Under the pieces are notes generated by a model. The model was not told the DNA's origin, did no database searches, and was given only the letters and a program-made list of their open reading frames with translations. From Planctomycetaceae bacterium (GTDB lineage: Bacteria > Planctomycetota > Planctomycetia > Pirellulales > Pirellulaceae), in assembly GCA_020638995.1 (NCBI GenBank), contig JACKHM010000003.1:930001-994000 (forward strand): 64,000 bases of DNA, in the 5' to 3' direction. The position numbers and the translations under genes were made by a program. Shown piece after piece: positions 18,087-26,029 of the stretch (the first letter of the stretch is position 1; each line of letters starts with the position of its first letter).

Positions 18087-18788
18087 ATGTCGAAGTCGAG
18101 ACTTATTGCGTCCGCGAAATTTGCGGTCGGAACCGAAGTTCGAGTGATAACAGGCGTCACGCTACCCGATCTGCCAGACATTCCAATGGGAAATTGGGCA
18201 GGCACGATCTCGGAAGTCTTCGCCGACCAGACTCCCATCGCTTACGAGATTAAATGGAACCGGCGGACTCTCGATGAAATGCCGTCGCTGTATCGAAAGC
18301 GAAGTGAACGAGACGGTTACGAGTGGGATAGGGTTTGGTTAAAAGAGGACGAACTTGAGTTGGATAAGGGCGAGGCTGGGCCGATGGAGCAGCCGACAGA
18401 GATCGTCACTCGTCCGCTTGCGATGGACGAACAGGAAGACCGAATCAGAGCAACCTTCAACTTAACCTCGGACGATCCATTGCCGGATGTGGACTGCGAG
18501 ACCCTCTCTGTCTACTACCAGTATCTAGTCGATCAGCTGGCGTTGCCGTTTCAAGCTCGCTACGTACCAGACGACGGTCGTTTCAGAGGCAAGCCCTGCT
18601 CAGTGACGGTACGCAGCCTGTACGATTTTGATGACTATGAGGCTGAAGAGTCCTACGGTTTGATCGGTGTGGGGCTTTACCAAGACAAGCGGATCGAGTT
18701 TCCGATCAGGGACATTGATGTCAAGCGGAACGATCCCAACCGCCAGCTGCTTGAAGATTACAAGTGTTGGATGGCATACAGCGGCTAG
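18087..18788 (+). CDS. Conserved planctomycete protein of the 'calcium-binding protein' type
   Basis: A 233-residue protein. The N-terminal half looks like a small beta-barrel that recurs in planctomycete genes automatically named calcium-binding protein: FAVGTEVRVITGVTLPDLPD, MGNWAGTISEV, YEIKWNRRTLDEM, YRKRSERDG. A conserved linker follows (TRPLAMDEQEDRIRATFNLT) and a second copy of a similar barrel ends in KRNDPNRQLLEDYKCW. No EF-hand is visible, so calcium binding is not supported by the sequence itself. The start has a textbook AAGGAGG eight bases upstream of ATG 18087. Confidence 0.8.
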   Translation: MSKSRLIASAKFAVGTEVRVITGVTLPDLPDIPMGNWAGTISEVFADQTPIAYEIKWNRRTLDEMPSLYRKRSERDGYEWDRVWLKEDELELDKGEAGPMEQPTEIVTRPLAMDEQEDRIRATFNLTSDDPLPDVDCETLSVYYQYLVDQLALPFQARYVPDDGRFRGKPCSVTVRSLYDFDDYEAEESYGLIGVGLYQDKRIEFPIRDIDVKRNDPNRQLLEDYKCWMAYSG

Positions 18789-18907
18789 ATTGGCCAGCAT
18801 ACCGAAGATCATGGCGTGTTTTCGTGCAACTCAAATACGAACTCTGGTTCGGATTTGAAAACGCTAAAGTTGCACTGATGGCAAAGGTAAAGCAGCTCGC
18901 GACGCAA

Positions 18908-18940
18908 AGAAGCCGACGAGATCGTCGGCTTCTATACTGC
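18908..18940 (-). terminator. Hairpin terminator between convergent genes
   Basis: Positions 18908-18919 and 18922-18933 form a perfect 12-bp inverted repeat (AGAAGCCGACGA and its complement) with a two-base centre. On the minus strand it is followed by TTTGCG and lies 27 bases past the cold-shock gene stop; on the plus strand it lies 120 bases past the calcium-binding-type gene. A terminator for the cold-shock gene is the likely role. Confidence 0.7.
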
Positions 18941-18959
18941 GTGATTGAAACTATCTGAT

Positions 18960-19157
18960 TCAGACCAGCTTCACGTTTTCGGCACACGGTCCTTGACGCC
19001 CTTGTCCCTCGGTGTATGACACCAGTTGTCCCTCTTGGAGTTCTTCAAAGCTCACTCCTTCGAGGGCGGAATTGTGGAAGAACAAATCTTTGTCCGTTCC
19101 GGTCTCGATGAATCCAAAGCCTCTGTCCATCAGTCTCTTGATTTTACCTTCAGCCAT
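18960..19157 (-). CDS. Cold-shock domain protein
   Basis: A 65-residue single-domain CspA-family protein that binds single-stranded RNA/DNA. Family landmarks: MAEGKIKRLMDRGFGFIETG (RNP1-like GFGFIE at 14-19), DKDLFFHNSALEG (RNP2-like DLFFHN), and SFEELQEGQLVSY. ATG 19157 was chosen because homology starts there; AGGAAG lies upstream. A frame extension to 19208 is probably the 5' leader, which in this family is often regulatory. Followed by a strong hairpin. Confidence 0.95.
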   Translation of the reverse strand: MAEGKIKRLMDRGFGFIETGTDKDLFFHNSALEGVSFEELQEGQLVSYTEGQGRQGPCAENVKLV

Positions 19158-19346
19158 TAAATCGAACTTCCTAAAAAGGTATCTTTGCGGTACCACCGAA
19201 ACCAACATGGTTCACTCGCTTCACCGCCACGTTGAGATTGTAGGCCATTTATTGCGTCGCGACGATGACTGGAGTTCGAGCCGCTGCTTGTCGGCTTGTG
19301 CGTCGAGCTGCGTTACCGTCGCAGTCGCTGTGGCGAGAAGACAATG

Positions 19347-19877
19347 CTAGTCTCCAGCGTTGATTCCATCGGCTGGCATATCGGCATCCTTTGACGACAT
19401 GATCCGATAATCGATGTCGCCCACTTTGTCGCAGACTTTTATTACGGCGATGATATGTTTGGCGGGGCACTCTTGATCGGCGTCGATACGCAGAAGGAAG
19501 GTGTTGTGTGATTTGTCTTTGAATTCAGCGAGCCGCTTTTTCAACTCGTCGAGACCAATCACTTTGCCAGCGACGTTCATGTTTCCTTCGCGATCAATTC
19601 CCACCAGAAAGTTGAGTCGCGATCCTGGAATAGCAGCACGGCGAGACTCTTCCAATCGGGATAGTGCCACTGTTCGCTGTGCTTCGGCCTCCGCCCGATG
19701 AGCCTCAGCAAGTGCACGCTGCTCCATCACGATAGCTTGTTGCGTCTTCGATCGGACCCAAAACAGGCCAACGCCCGCAGCGGCGATGATGGCTAGAATG
19801 GCGAGAACCAAGCCGACGCCTATGACGGCGACCAAGGCTCCAGATGAACTGGGCTGCTGTCGTTCGTCGTATCTCAT
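19347..19877 (-). CDS. ExbD/TolR-like membrane protein
   Basis: A 176-residue protein with a single N-terminal membrane segment (residues ~14-37), a long coiled-coil stretch rich in Ala/Glu/Arg (MEQRALAEAHRAEAEAQRTV), and a C-terminal domain with the ExbD/TolR pattern: FLVGIDREGNMNVAGKVIGL, LKKRLAEF, FLLRIDADQECPAKHIIAVI. ExbD works with ExbB to couple proton flow to outer-membrane transport, but no exbB gene lies nearby and the coiled-coil insertion is unusual, so the role is uncertain. Confidence 0.75.
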   Translation of the reverse strand: MRYDERQQPSSSGALVAVIGVGLVLAILAIIAAAGVGLFWVRSKTQQAIVMEQRALAEAHRAEAEAQRTVALSRLEESRRAAIPGSRLNFLVGIDREGNMNVAGKVIGLDELKKRLAEFKDKSHNTFLLRIDADQECPAKHIIAVIKVCDKVGDIDYRIMSSKDADMPADGINAGD

Positions 19878-19908
19878 GGCGAGTCTCTACGGTCGAACCC
19901 TCAATTTC

Positions 19909-20121
19909 TCAACGAGGTTTGCAACGATAAACAGCCGGTTCGACGCTGTCGTCGAGTTCGTAGACATAGGGCCAAGCGTGCAACCCGGTTGCAGCAGGGT
20001 CGTCCTCAATCACGCCCAGAAATGCGTCCAACTCTTGCTCGTGCGGCAGTCGCATCAGCCTGGCAAGTGGCGGCTGGAGCGGTAGGTCACGCTCGTCGTA
20101 AGGTCCACCGTTAATACGCAT
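19909..20121 (-). CDS. Small hypothetical protein
   Basis: A 70-residue proline-containing protein (MRINGGPYDERDLPLQPPLA...). ATG 20121 has GGAGGGAG upstream at the right distance, supporting translation. It sits between the ExbD-like gene and a 292-residue hypothetical gene on the same strand (spacings 31 and 139 bases), suggesting one transcription unit. No family recognised. Confidence 0.5.
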   Translation of the reverse strand: MRINGGPYDERDLPLQPPLARLMRLPHEQELDAFLGVIEDDPAATGLHAWPYVYELDDSVEPAVYRCKPR

Positions 20122-20260
20122 GGCACTCCCTCCCGAGATTATCGCTGGAACAGCTTGCCGAATGGCGTCGGAAGTCATTGGAAAACATCAGGAGGTTGTT
20201 GGCAACAGCAGATCGTTCGGAGAAGGTCTCACTGGACTGAACAGGCTTCAGCCGACAGAA

Positions 20261-21139
20261 TCAATAGTCCAGAAACAGCCCCATTTGTTCCGAGCAGCAT
20301 CGATCAGCCCAGGCAAAGAACTCGCTGATCCAATCTGTCTTCGCGTGAGCAAGGAATTGCTCAAATGTTTCGTAGTAGTCTTCGTAATATCGAAGTTTCC
20401 ATCGCCCTTTCACTTGGCGGTCCCACTCGCGAGTCAGTTGGACAAGGTCCCGCACGGCTTGCCAGATCGAGTCGAACATTTCGTCGCTCCCGACCATCGG
20501 TTGTACGGTCGATTCAGCATTTGGAATGAAGACCGGGGCGGGCAACACCTCCCAGACCGGACCTTCTAGGATGTCGTCCCGAACTGCCGTCAACTCGGGG
20601 CGTGAGGCCCAATTCGCCGTTTCCTGCCGCGACAAGCTTGCAACACGCCTTAGCTCGGTGCCGAAATGATTCAACGACATTGAGGTTTCATACGCCCAGA
20701 GTCGCCGCAGGTAGTCGACATGCAAGCCACCGGCCACTTGTTCGCACCATTGCTTCCACGCATTCACCTGTTCAGGCAGTGCATCGGGGACGAATGTTCG
20801 CAGTGCGTTCATGCGAATGATCGGAGGGAATACCGGATTGCCGCTGATGGCCCCAACGCGGAATGCAAACGCCAAGTCCGGAAAATCTGTGCACTCACCC
20901 GCATCGTCGTCGCACTCTGGAAACTCAAGGCACTCTCTCAGCTGGCGTGACGTGCCGAGATAGTCCTGCTCATGTAGTCCTCGTGTTTCCTGGTGAAACG
21001 CCTCGGGGGTTCCTATGGGATCGGTGCACCAGAAGTAGGGCATCGCTTGAAACGACTTTGCCTGCATTTCGACGAGGGCTAAGAGCCTTTCTAGTTCTGC
21101 GGATGCCTTCGGTCGCATCCGAATCCAAGAAATTCCCAT
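20261..21139 (-). CDS. Hypothetical protein
   Basis: A 292-residue soluble, acidic, tryptophan-rich protein. It has a run of cysteines (ECLEFPECDDDAGECTDF, residues ~68-86) and a C-terminal helical part (RWKLRYYEDYYETFEQFLAH). No known domain or signal peptide was recognised. ATG 21139 was preferred to the upstream TTG at 21151. Codon pattern and length argue that it is a real gene. Confidence 0.6.
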   Translation of the reverse strand: MGISWIRMRPKASAELERLLALVEMQAKSFQAMPYFWCTDPIGTPEAFHQETRGLHEQDYLGTSRQLRECLEFPECDDDAGECTDFPDLAFAFRVGAISGNPVFPPIIRMNALRTFVPDALPEQVNAWKQWCEQVAGGLHVDYLRRLWAYETSMSLNHFGTELRRVASLSRQETANWASRPELTAVRDDILEGPVWEVLPAPVFIPNAESTVQPMVGSDEMFDSIWQAVRDLVQLTREWDRQVKGRWKLRYYEDYYETFEQFLAHAKTDWISEFFAWADRCCSEQMGLFLDY

Positions 21140-21249
21140 GCGTATGTTCAAGTCTGGAGAACTGAGTTCGATTTAATCAGCGAGCAGATCAGCCGCCCCT
21201 TTGTACCATTCGCTCGACGTCTACTGAAGACACATCGATGAAGTGAGAA

Positions 21250-21876
21250 TTAACTCGTCGCCTCCTCCAACCTCCGAATCCCCCGCATCACCGCCTTCAG
21301 CCGCGTCCGAACGTCATCGGGCAGATCAGCGACCGAGACGCCCTTGGCGTTTTCCAGTCCCTCGTACCACCGCAGCCATTGTTGGCTTCGCTGCGAGATC
21401 TGGCTTAACGCTTGTTGCTTCGACGTCGGCAGCTTCCACTTCCGTCCCATGCCGCTCAGTTTGGACTCGTACTTGCCCTGGATCTCGTCGTTCAAGCGTC
21501 TTGCCGTCCAGCCCTCTTTCGCCGCCTGTACCTGCAGCTTCTTCCGCAGCGATTTATCTGCCACGGGAACCGTGAGCAACTTAGTGACATGCCCCCAGCC
21601 GATTGGCTTGCCGTCAGGTCGCCTGAGCTGGCACAGTTCCTTAAACTCGGCGGGGGTATACATTTCAGCGAACTGTCGGCATTTGTTGATGGTGGCCTGG
21701 TTCTCGCCGGTTTCTTCAACCAGCTGGGTGATGACGCCGCGAGCATAGGTTCCTGCGGTGGACTTGCTCAGTTTGACTGCCCTTTGTCCCAGCTCGTAGT
21801 GGGTCTTGAGCTTGTCGATCGCCTCCTGCGTGCGTTTGAAGGCGGCCTCGGGCTGTTTGGGGCGAGTTTTGGCCAT
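21250..21876 (-). CDS. DUF1016-like helical protein of an accessory element
   Basis: A 208-residue basic, helical protein. The middle resembles the N-terminal domain of DUF1016/YhcG-type proteins: CRQFAEMYTPAEFKEL, then GWGHVTKLLTVPVADKSLRK, then GWTARRLNDEIQGKY. Those proteins are nuclease or DNA-binding components found in mobile and restriction-like loci; only the N-terminal region seems present here. A CGTTTAC-containing motif (21922-21942) lies about 45 bases upstream of its start, as for the winged-helix gene at 22764. Function unproven. Confidence 0.55.
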   Translation of the reverse strand: MAKTRPKQPEAAFKRTQEAIDKLKTHYELGQRAVKLSKSTAGTYARGVITQLVEETGENQATINKCRQFAEMYTPAEFKELCQLRRPDGKPIGWGHVTKLLTVPVADKSLRKKLQVQAAKEGWTARRLNDEIQGKYESKLSGMGRKWKLPTSKQQALSQISQRSQQWLRWYEGLENAKGVSVADLPDDVRTRLKAVMRGIRRLEEATS

Positions 21877-21921
21877 GATTCATCCGTGGGCGGTGTCCAG
21901 AAGGCAGAATAGAGTGTCAGT

Positions 21922-21942
21922 TGTCGAAACGTTTACGTTAAC
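21922..21942. promoter_or_regulatory. CGTTTAC motif, copy 1 (core only)
   Basis: Contains AAACGTTTAC followed by GTTAAC. It shares the ten-base core with the sites at 22270 and 23637 and is placed just upstream of the DUF1016-like gene, so an operator or regulator-binding site is inferred. Confidence 0.4.
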
Positions 21943-22012
21943 GGGCGTGCCGTGTGTTGCACAGCCTGGATTCCAGTTGCACAGGCAGCCTGGGAGCCAA
22001 AATCCGGGCGTG

Positions 22013-22032
22013 GAGAGCAGAATTCTGCCCTC
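22013..22032. repeat. 20-bp near-perfect palindrome
   Basis: Ten-base arms centred on AATT (GCAGAATTCTGC in the core) with one mismatched pair. It lies in the gene-free stretch 21877-22763, possibly a protein-binding site; chance cannot be excluded. Confidence 0.35.
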
Positions 22033-22269
22033 GGGCCGCGTAATCGCATCAAGTGCCCAGCCGCAAAGTCTACCCGACGTACTGGTGTCGAGTAGATTAC
22101 CCGTGCAGACGCCCCCAGACGCGTGTCCTGCCCTGGAGAGCCGTGAAACCTGCCTCAAGCGATGATTGTGGCCTGTTTTGCTCCCAGATACCTGAACTGA
22201 CGACTTGTGGTTCGTAAACCGGCTTGATTTGGCCCCCAGCGGCGAAACCTCGTCCTGTGATCAGCCCAT

Positions 22270-22290
22270 AACATAAACGTTTACCTAAAT
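22270..22290. promoter_or_regulatory. 21-bp CGTTTAC motif, copy 2
   Basis: The 21-bp site with core ATAAACGTTTACCTAA matches the reverse complement of 23637-23657 at 19 of 21 positions. The two sites form an inverted pair enclosing the winged-helix gene and its control region. Operator, replication iteron or attachment site are all possible. Confidence 0.5.
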
Positions 22291-22544
22291 GTATATCGCT
22301 CCCTCTAGCAGCTCGTCTGGCGAACGATTTCTCGGGGGTGACTGACGTGTCACCAGAGACGCCAATCGCGTGACACGACGCAAGCCAGAGGCCCCGGCGT
22401 GCCCCGTAGCACCAGTGTCACCAGTCGCTACCGTATGGCTGCCCCGTGTTATGGTATTGGTGACCAGTCGAGCTGCCACTGCTCGTCGACTCTCCCCAGA
22501 AGCTGAGAACACGATCATTCTTCTGAAAGAGAAAGAAAAAGGAT

Positions 22545-22644
22545 GTGGGGTGGGGCTGGAGCTTGCGGAGGTACCACCCCACGAAAAGTCTCTGAAAGAG
22601 ACTTGAAGACGACCTCACGAAGTGAAGGATAGTACGAAGTACTA
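22545..22644. repeat. Row of hairpins, three with GAA triloops
   Basis: A 9-bp stem GTGGGGTGG/CCACCCCAC (22545-22582) is followed by AAGTCTCT-GAA-AGAGACTT (22586-22604), TCAC-GAA-GTGA (22615-22625) and TAGTAC-GAA-GTACTA (22630-22644). Stems differ in sequence but the loop is always GAA, which suggests selection for structure. No convincing gene lies here. Confidence 0.6.
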
Positions 22645-22698
22645 GACTGAACGTAGTGAGGGCTTATAGGTTCTATTGGTAGTCTTATTGTTATTAGT

Positions 22699-22735
22699 TT
22701 GCCCATCTGGGCACGAACCTTGCCCAAATGGGCAA
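22699..22735. promoter_or_regulatory. Two palindromic operators, 21 bp apart
   Basis: TTGCCCA-TC-TGGGCAC (22699-22714) and TTGCCCA-AA-TGGGCAA (22720-22735) are near-identical 16-bp palindromes whose starts are 21 bp apart, two helical turns. This is the arrangement expected of a dimeric regulator binding cooperatively on one face of the DNA. They lie 29 bases past the end of the winged-helix gene. Confidence 0.65.
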
Positions 22736-22763
22736 ACCGGGAATTCGGCAGATAATCCGCTTT

Positions 22764-23573
22764 CTACGAGCCTGAGAGGCGGTCTCTGCGGATCTGCCTC
22801 CCAATCGCTTCCGTTACCCGAGTGTTTCGAGCAGTCTCCCGATCCTCCTCACGCTGCCTCCTCTCCGCCAGGGTTAGCCTGGGACCTCGGTCGGAACGAC
22901 GATACGGCCTTTGATCTTCAGGGCAGTCGGTGGCTCTGACGATTTGAGAAGTTAGCGGCCGAATGTGACTTGTGTTCTTGCCCTCGAACCGCCAGGTGCG
23001 GACCTCGATGAAGCCCTTGTTGACCAGAGCCTCGATGCAGCGACGTGCCTGCTTGGGTGTCATGCCAAGTTCGTCGGACCATTCCTTACAGCTCTTGGCA
23101 ACCCAACGGTGATGAGCCTTGATGATTCTTGCACGGATGCGATTCTCGTAGGCCCTGGCAAACCAATAGCAGACCAGTTGGTTCAAAATCAAAGCTTCGT
23201 CACCGCTTGTGCAGATTCTACGCAGCTTCGGCGAAACACCGCTGCGAACACCCAGCCATCCCTGTAACTTCGCAATTCCGGGAGAGTGCGGCCTTCGTTC
23301 TGGACTGGCAGTGGCATCCGACGTTCTTTCTTGCCGGCCGGTCGATGAACGGTCGCGGCATCTTCCGTTGCCCTTCCGGGCACTCCCTAGACCATGCACT
23401 TCTTGGAAAGTGGCACATGGCCGAGATGGTCTCGGATTCCTGCTTGACTGAGACTCATCGGCTATCAGTTTAACTGTCGCCGAAAACTTCGGCTGCGGGC
23501 ACGTCGGCCGTGGATTCCTGTCTGTCGAACTGTTCTTGACCGGTGAGTTCTTGTGCGATAGCGTTGTACTCAC
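22764..23573 (-). CDS. Winged-helix, replication-initiator-like protein
   Basis: A 269-residue very basic protein. Residues 1-115 are Ser/Arg/Pro-rich and look disordered. A winged-helix domain follows (LILNQLVCYWFARAYEN; WVAKSCKEWSDELGMTPKQA; RRCIEALVNKGFIEVRTWRF), the pattern used by plasmid and phage replication or DnaD-like initiators of mobile elements. A charged tail ends the protein. GTG 23573 is preceded by AAAGGAGGT, one of the strongest ribosome sites in the window. Its upstream leader carries a hairpin and a CGTTTAC motif. It could instead be a transcription regulator. Confidence 0.65.
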   Translation of the reverse strand: MSTTLSHKNSPVKNSSTDRNPRPTCPQPKFSATVKLIADESQSSRNPRPSRPCATFQEVHGLGSARKGNGRCRDRSSTGRQERTSDATASPERRPHSPGIAKLQGWLGVRSGVSPKLRRICTSGDEALILNQLVCYWFARAYENRIRARIIKAHHRWVAKSCKEWSDELGMTPKQARRCIEALVNKGFIEVRTWRFEGKNTSHIRPLTSQIVRATDCPEDQRPYRRSDRGPRLTLAERRQREEDRETARNTRVTEAIGRQIRRDRLSGS

Positions 23574-23608
23574 TGGTGACCTCCTTTCCTTGCTTTAGGT
23601 CACAATCG

Positions 23609-23657
23609 GCCCTCGCAGTTACGACCTGCGGGGGCTATTTACGTAAACGGTTATGTT
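23609..23657 (-). promoter_or_regulatory. Leader hairpin plus CGTTTAC motif, copy 3
   Basis: Reading toward the winged-helix gene, the 21-bp motif (23657-23637, core CCGTTTACGTAAAT) comes first, then a hairpin with a 10-bp stem and one wobble pair (arms 23609-23618 and 23626-23635), then the ribosome site. The layout suggests control of initiation and of the leader. Confidence 0.5.
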
Positions 23658-23767
23658 ATTACGAACCAGAAGTGTCAAGTGCAGCTGACAGGGGCAGAGC
23701 AGCAACGCAAGAGCGGCGGTTCACTGCGGGCAGCGAGCGGTAGGTGCCATGCACGGCACGAGTAGGC

Positions 23768-24913
23768 TCAGAACGTCGCCCGGTATTGCACTGCTTCCAA
23801 TTGGCACCGTTCTGGTAACGCCCCGTGCAAAACGTACAGCTTCGGCTGCGTCTTGAAGCCGAACAGTCGGTACAGGTGATACCGCTCCGGCTCGGCCTCC
23901 GAGCACTTCACTTCATTCGACGAGACATAGAAAGGAAAGTACTTGCCCAGGTTAGTTGTCTTGACCTCGATCCAAAGATCGGACTCGTCTTCCTCATCGA
24001 ACGACAGCACGTCAAACCCCATGCCGTCACCCCGGCTTTGAGATAACCACTCCACTCGCTGGGCCAGATCATCCCGTCCGCAATTCAGGAGCCGACGCTT
24101 TTCCAACTCAACGGCGAACTCTTCACCGAGCAGGCCAAGTCGACGATTGGACGCCTCTCTGGCGGCGAAGTCGATTTTGTAACCGGTCGGAAGCCTCCAC
24201 GGCTCCAAGGTTGGCCGAGGGATGATCGTTTTCTCCGGTGGGGCCTCGAACAGTCGGTCAATACTTCCAAGTCTGGGCAACTGATACGAAGTCTCCGCCT
24301 TGCTTTCGGCCAGCCGATCCAACACCAGTACGTCGTTCTGCAGGTAGTCCTTCACGGCGTCGAGCAGCGATGCCTGATAGTTCTGGGCAGGCTTGTAACC
24401 AGCGATGTAGGGAAGCCCCAGTTCCAGCATGACGGCACTGATGTTCTGATGCTTGAATTCGACCGATCCCTTCGTCCTGCCGGTTAGTAGTTCCCGTAGG
24501 CGGCGGTTGTGCTCCGCCTTGCTGAACGACTCGCCACGCAATTCTTTCTGAAGCATGTCGAAGTAGTCTGCGACGATCAGTGCGACTTCCGCGTCGGACC
24601 ACGCGTGGCCGTATTGCCCCTGGTCGGCCGACTTCTGCGTCGCTTTCTCGACGACTCGAAAGCCCAGACGGCGTAGCAGGTAATTCGCCTGGCCTGGGGC
24701 TTCCCCGCCACTGAAGTCGCTGGGTGGCAGGATCTGGCCCGTGAAGTGGCGGAACGCGATGCCGACGACGGCTTTGGGAGGGTAACGTTTGTCGTTATGT
24801 ACCAGTTCGTAGCCGGTGGGCTTTCCGAACGGATGTTCGATCCCCGCGTCCAGATCGGCAATGGCGACGAGGACGTGCTCGCGGTTCAGTCCTTTGGGAA
24901 TCGACTGGGGCAT
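23768..24913 (-). CDS. DUF3883 protein with ScoMcrA-like N-terminal domain
   Basis: A 381-residue protein. The N-terminal ~90 residues (HVLVAIADLDAG, YELVHNDKRYPPKAVVGIAF, LPPSDFSGGEA, LLRRLGF) match the head domain of ScoMcrA-type modified-DNA restriction enzymes. A helical middle includes AEHNRRLRELLTGRTKGSVE. The C-terminal ~140 residues are a DUF3883/PD-(D/E)xK-like fold: GLLGEEFAVELEK, GMGFDVLSF, DLWIEVKTT and PFYVSSNEV, where D, E-x-K could be the nuclease centre. A restriction or defence role is inferred. ATG 24913 lies six bases after a TATTAT hexamer, so the mRNA may be leaderless. Confidence 0.75.
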   Translation of the reverse strand: MPQSIPKGLNREHVLVAIADLDAGIEHPFGKPTGYELVHNDKRYPPKAVVGIAFRHFTGQILPPSDFSGGEAPGQANYLLRRLGFRVVEKATQKSADQGQYGHAWSDAEVALIVADYFDMLQKELRGESFSKAEHNRRLRELLTGRTKGSVEFKHQNISAVMLELGLPYIAGYKPAQNYQASLLDAVKDYLQNDVLVLDRLAESKAETSYQLPRLGSIDRLFEAPPEKTIIPRPTLEPWRLPTGYKIDFAAREASNRRLGLLGEEFAVELEKRRLLNCGRDDLAQRVEWLSQSRGDGMGFDVLSFDEEDESDLWIEVKTTNLGKYFPFYVSSNEVKCSEAEPERYHLYRLFGFKTQPKLYVLHGALPERCQLEAVQYRATF

Positions 24914-24925
24914 CGCTGTATAATA
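24914..24925 (-). promoter_or_regulatory. Leaderless-type -10 element of the DUF3883 gene
   Basis: On the minus strand TATTAT (24925-24920) is followed by ACAGCG and then ATG at 24913. The six-base spacing is identical to that at 2380 and 39792. The divergent gene at 24992 starts only 78 bases away. Confidence 0.5.
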
Positions 24926-24991
24926 GCCGAGCAAGCTGACGACGTCATCGAATCGAGAAACTCGCTTTAGAACTGACCGGATAAGCACGCA

Positions 24992-26029
24992 ATGGGATTA
25001 CGGGAAGTTAAATCCCTGCTCAAGCAGGTCGGCAACGACCGCAGCTACGCGGTGGGGGAGGAGTGGCAGGACGACCAACTGGGACCTCATCTCGTTGATC
25101 CCAAACTCTCAATGTTTTGGGCCGAATACTTTGGGATATCGGTTAAGCGATTTCGCGACTGGCGAGAATACGCTGGGGCGAGCCTACGAAAGGGGAAAGC
25201 TAACTTGCCCGAGAAGTATCAATGTGCTGCAGCTACCAAACGGGGGACGAGATGCAAGAAGCCGGTGGATGTCTGCGGTGAACCAAGATCGTTCTTCAAA
25301 GGTTACTCAGATACCTGCACAGTCCACCGCCGAGAGCTGGTGGAGAGCGAGAAGCTAGAGTTCTATCAGTGGCTCGGCGTGACGAATGTGGAATCAGTTG
25401 AGATTCCCAGGGAGCCGGGAATGCAGTCGCCGCTGCAGATGGCGTTGGACACTAGCCGCTTTAAAGTGGATGCAGTGCGTAATCAGGAGATTTCACGTCA
25501 GCCTTGGGAACACGCGGAGCAAGAGGATCATGATCCCGATGAGGTGGACCACGACTTGTTCTACGCGGAGTCGCGTGCAAGTTTCATTGAAGAATCGTTG
25601 GAAGTGGATCTCTTTCTCTCGTTAAGGCGTGATCTAGAAGAGATAAAAGCCAAGACCAGCAGCAATCTGGGAAGCCCTGTCACCTGCAAGATCACGCACA
25701 CTCGTGTCAATCAGACGTGGACTAATGACGCGTGTGGCAAGCTAATTCGCAAATTGTATGTGTCGAAGGCACTCGGCTTAGGCGAGAAACGTGAAGAGTT
25801 TGATAGCCGCGACGACGGCAGCGAATTGCAGGTCGAGCTGTATCATTCCAAGGAGGACTACAAGAAACGCAAGATGCCATTCAGGATTTGCACGATTGTC
25901 TCCGGGCAGCGGATGATGGTGTACGGCCCTCGCAGGTCAGGCGGCAGAAAGATGTTCATTGTCGTAAGGACGACGAAATTGGAAAGTTCGGAGAATCGCT
26001 TCTACGTCAACGTTGAATGGTGGACTTGA
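24992..26029 (+). CDS. Unknown protein with Cys/His zinc-knuckle motif, divergent partner of the DUF3883 gene
   Basis: A 345-residue protein of no recognised family. The first ~70 residues are helical and basic. Residues ~77-114 contain YQCAAATKRGTRCKK and, after an insertion, CTVHRREL, the C-x8-C ... C-x2-H pattern of short bacterial zinc-binding (DUF5763-like) modules. Then comes an acidic stretch (EQEDHDPDEVDHD) and a C-terminal domain with beta strands (KMPFRICTIVSGQRMMVYGP). It is transcribed away from the DUF3883 gene with only 78 bases between the starts, so the two probably share regulation and may function together. Confidence 0.6.
   Translation: MGLREVKSLLKQVGNDRSYAVGEEWQDDQLGPHLVDPKLSMFWAEYFGISVKRFRDWREYAGASLRKGKANLPEKYQCAAATKRGTRCKKPVDVCGEPRSFFKGYSDTCTVHRRELVESEKLEFYQWLGVTNVESVEIPREPGMQSPLQMALDTSRFKVDAVRNQEISRQPWEHAEQEDHDPDEVDHDLFYAESRASFIEESLEVDLFLSLRRDLEEIKAKTSSNLGSPVTCKITHTRVNQTWTNDACGKLIRKLYVSKALGLGEKREEFDSRDDGSELQVELYHSKEDYKKRKMPFRICTIVSGQRMMVYGPRRSGGRKMFIVVRTTKLESSENRFYVNVEWWT

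Noticed and set aside
22285..22606. Open frames on both strands in the 22.3-22.6 kb stretch
   Set aside because: Composition reflects repeated GTCACC-like words; no ribosome site or family pattern, and the region overlaps the hairpin row.
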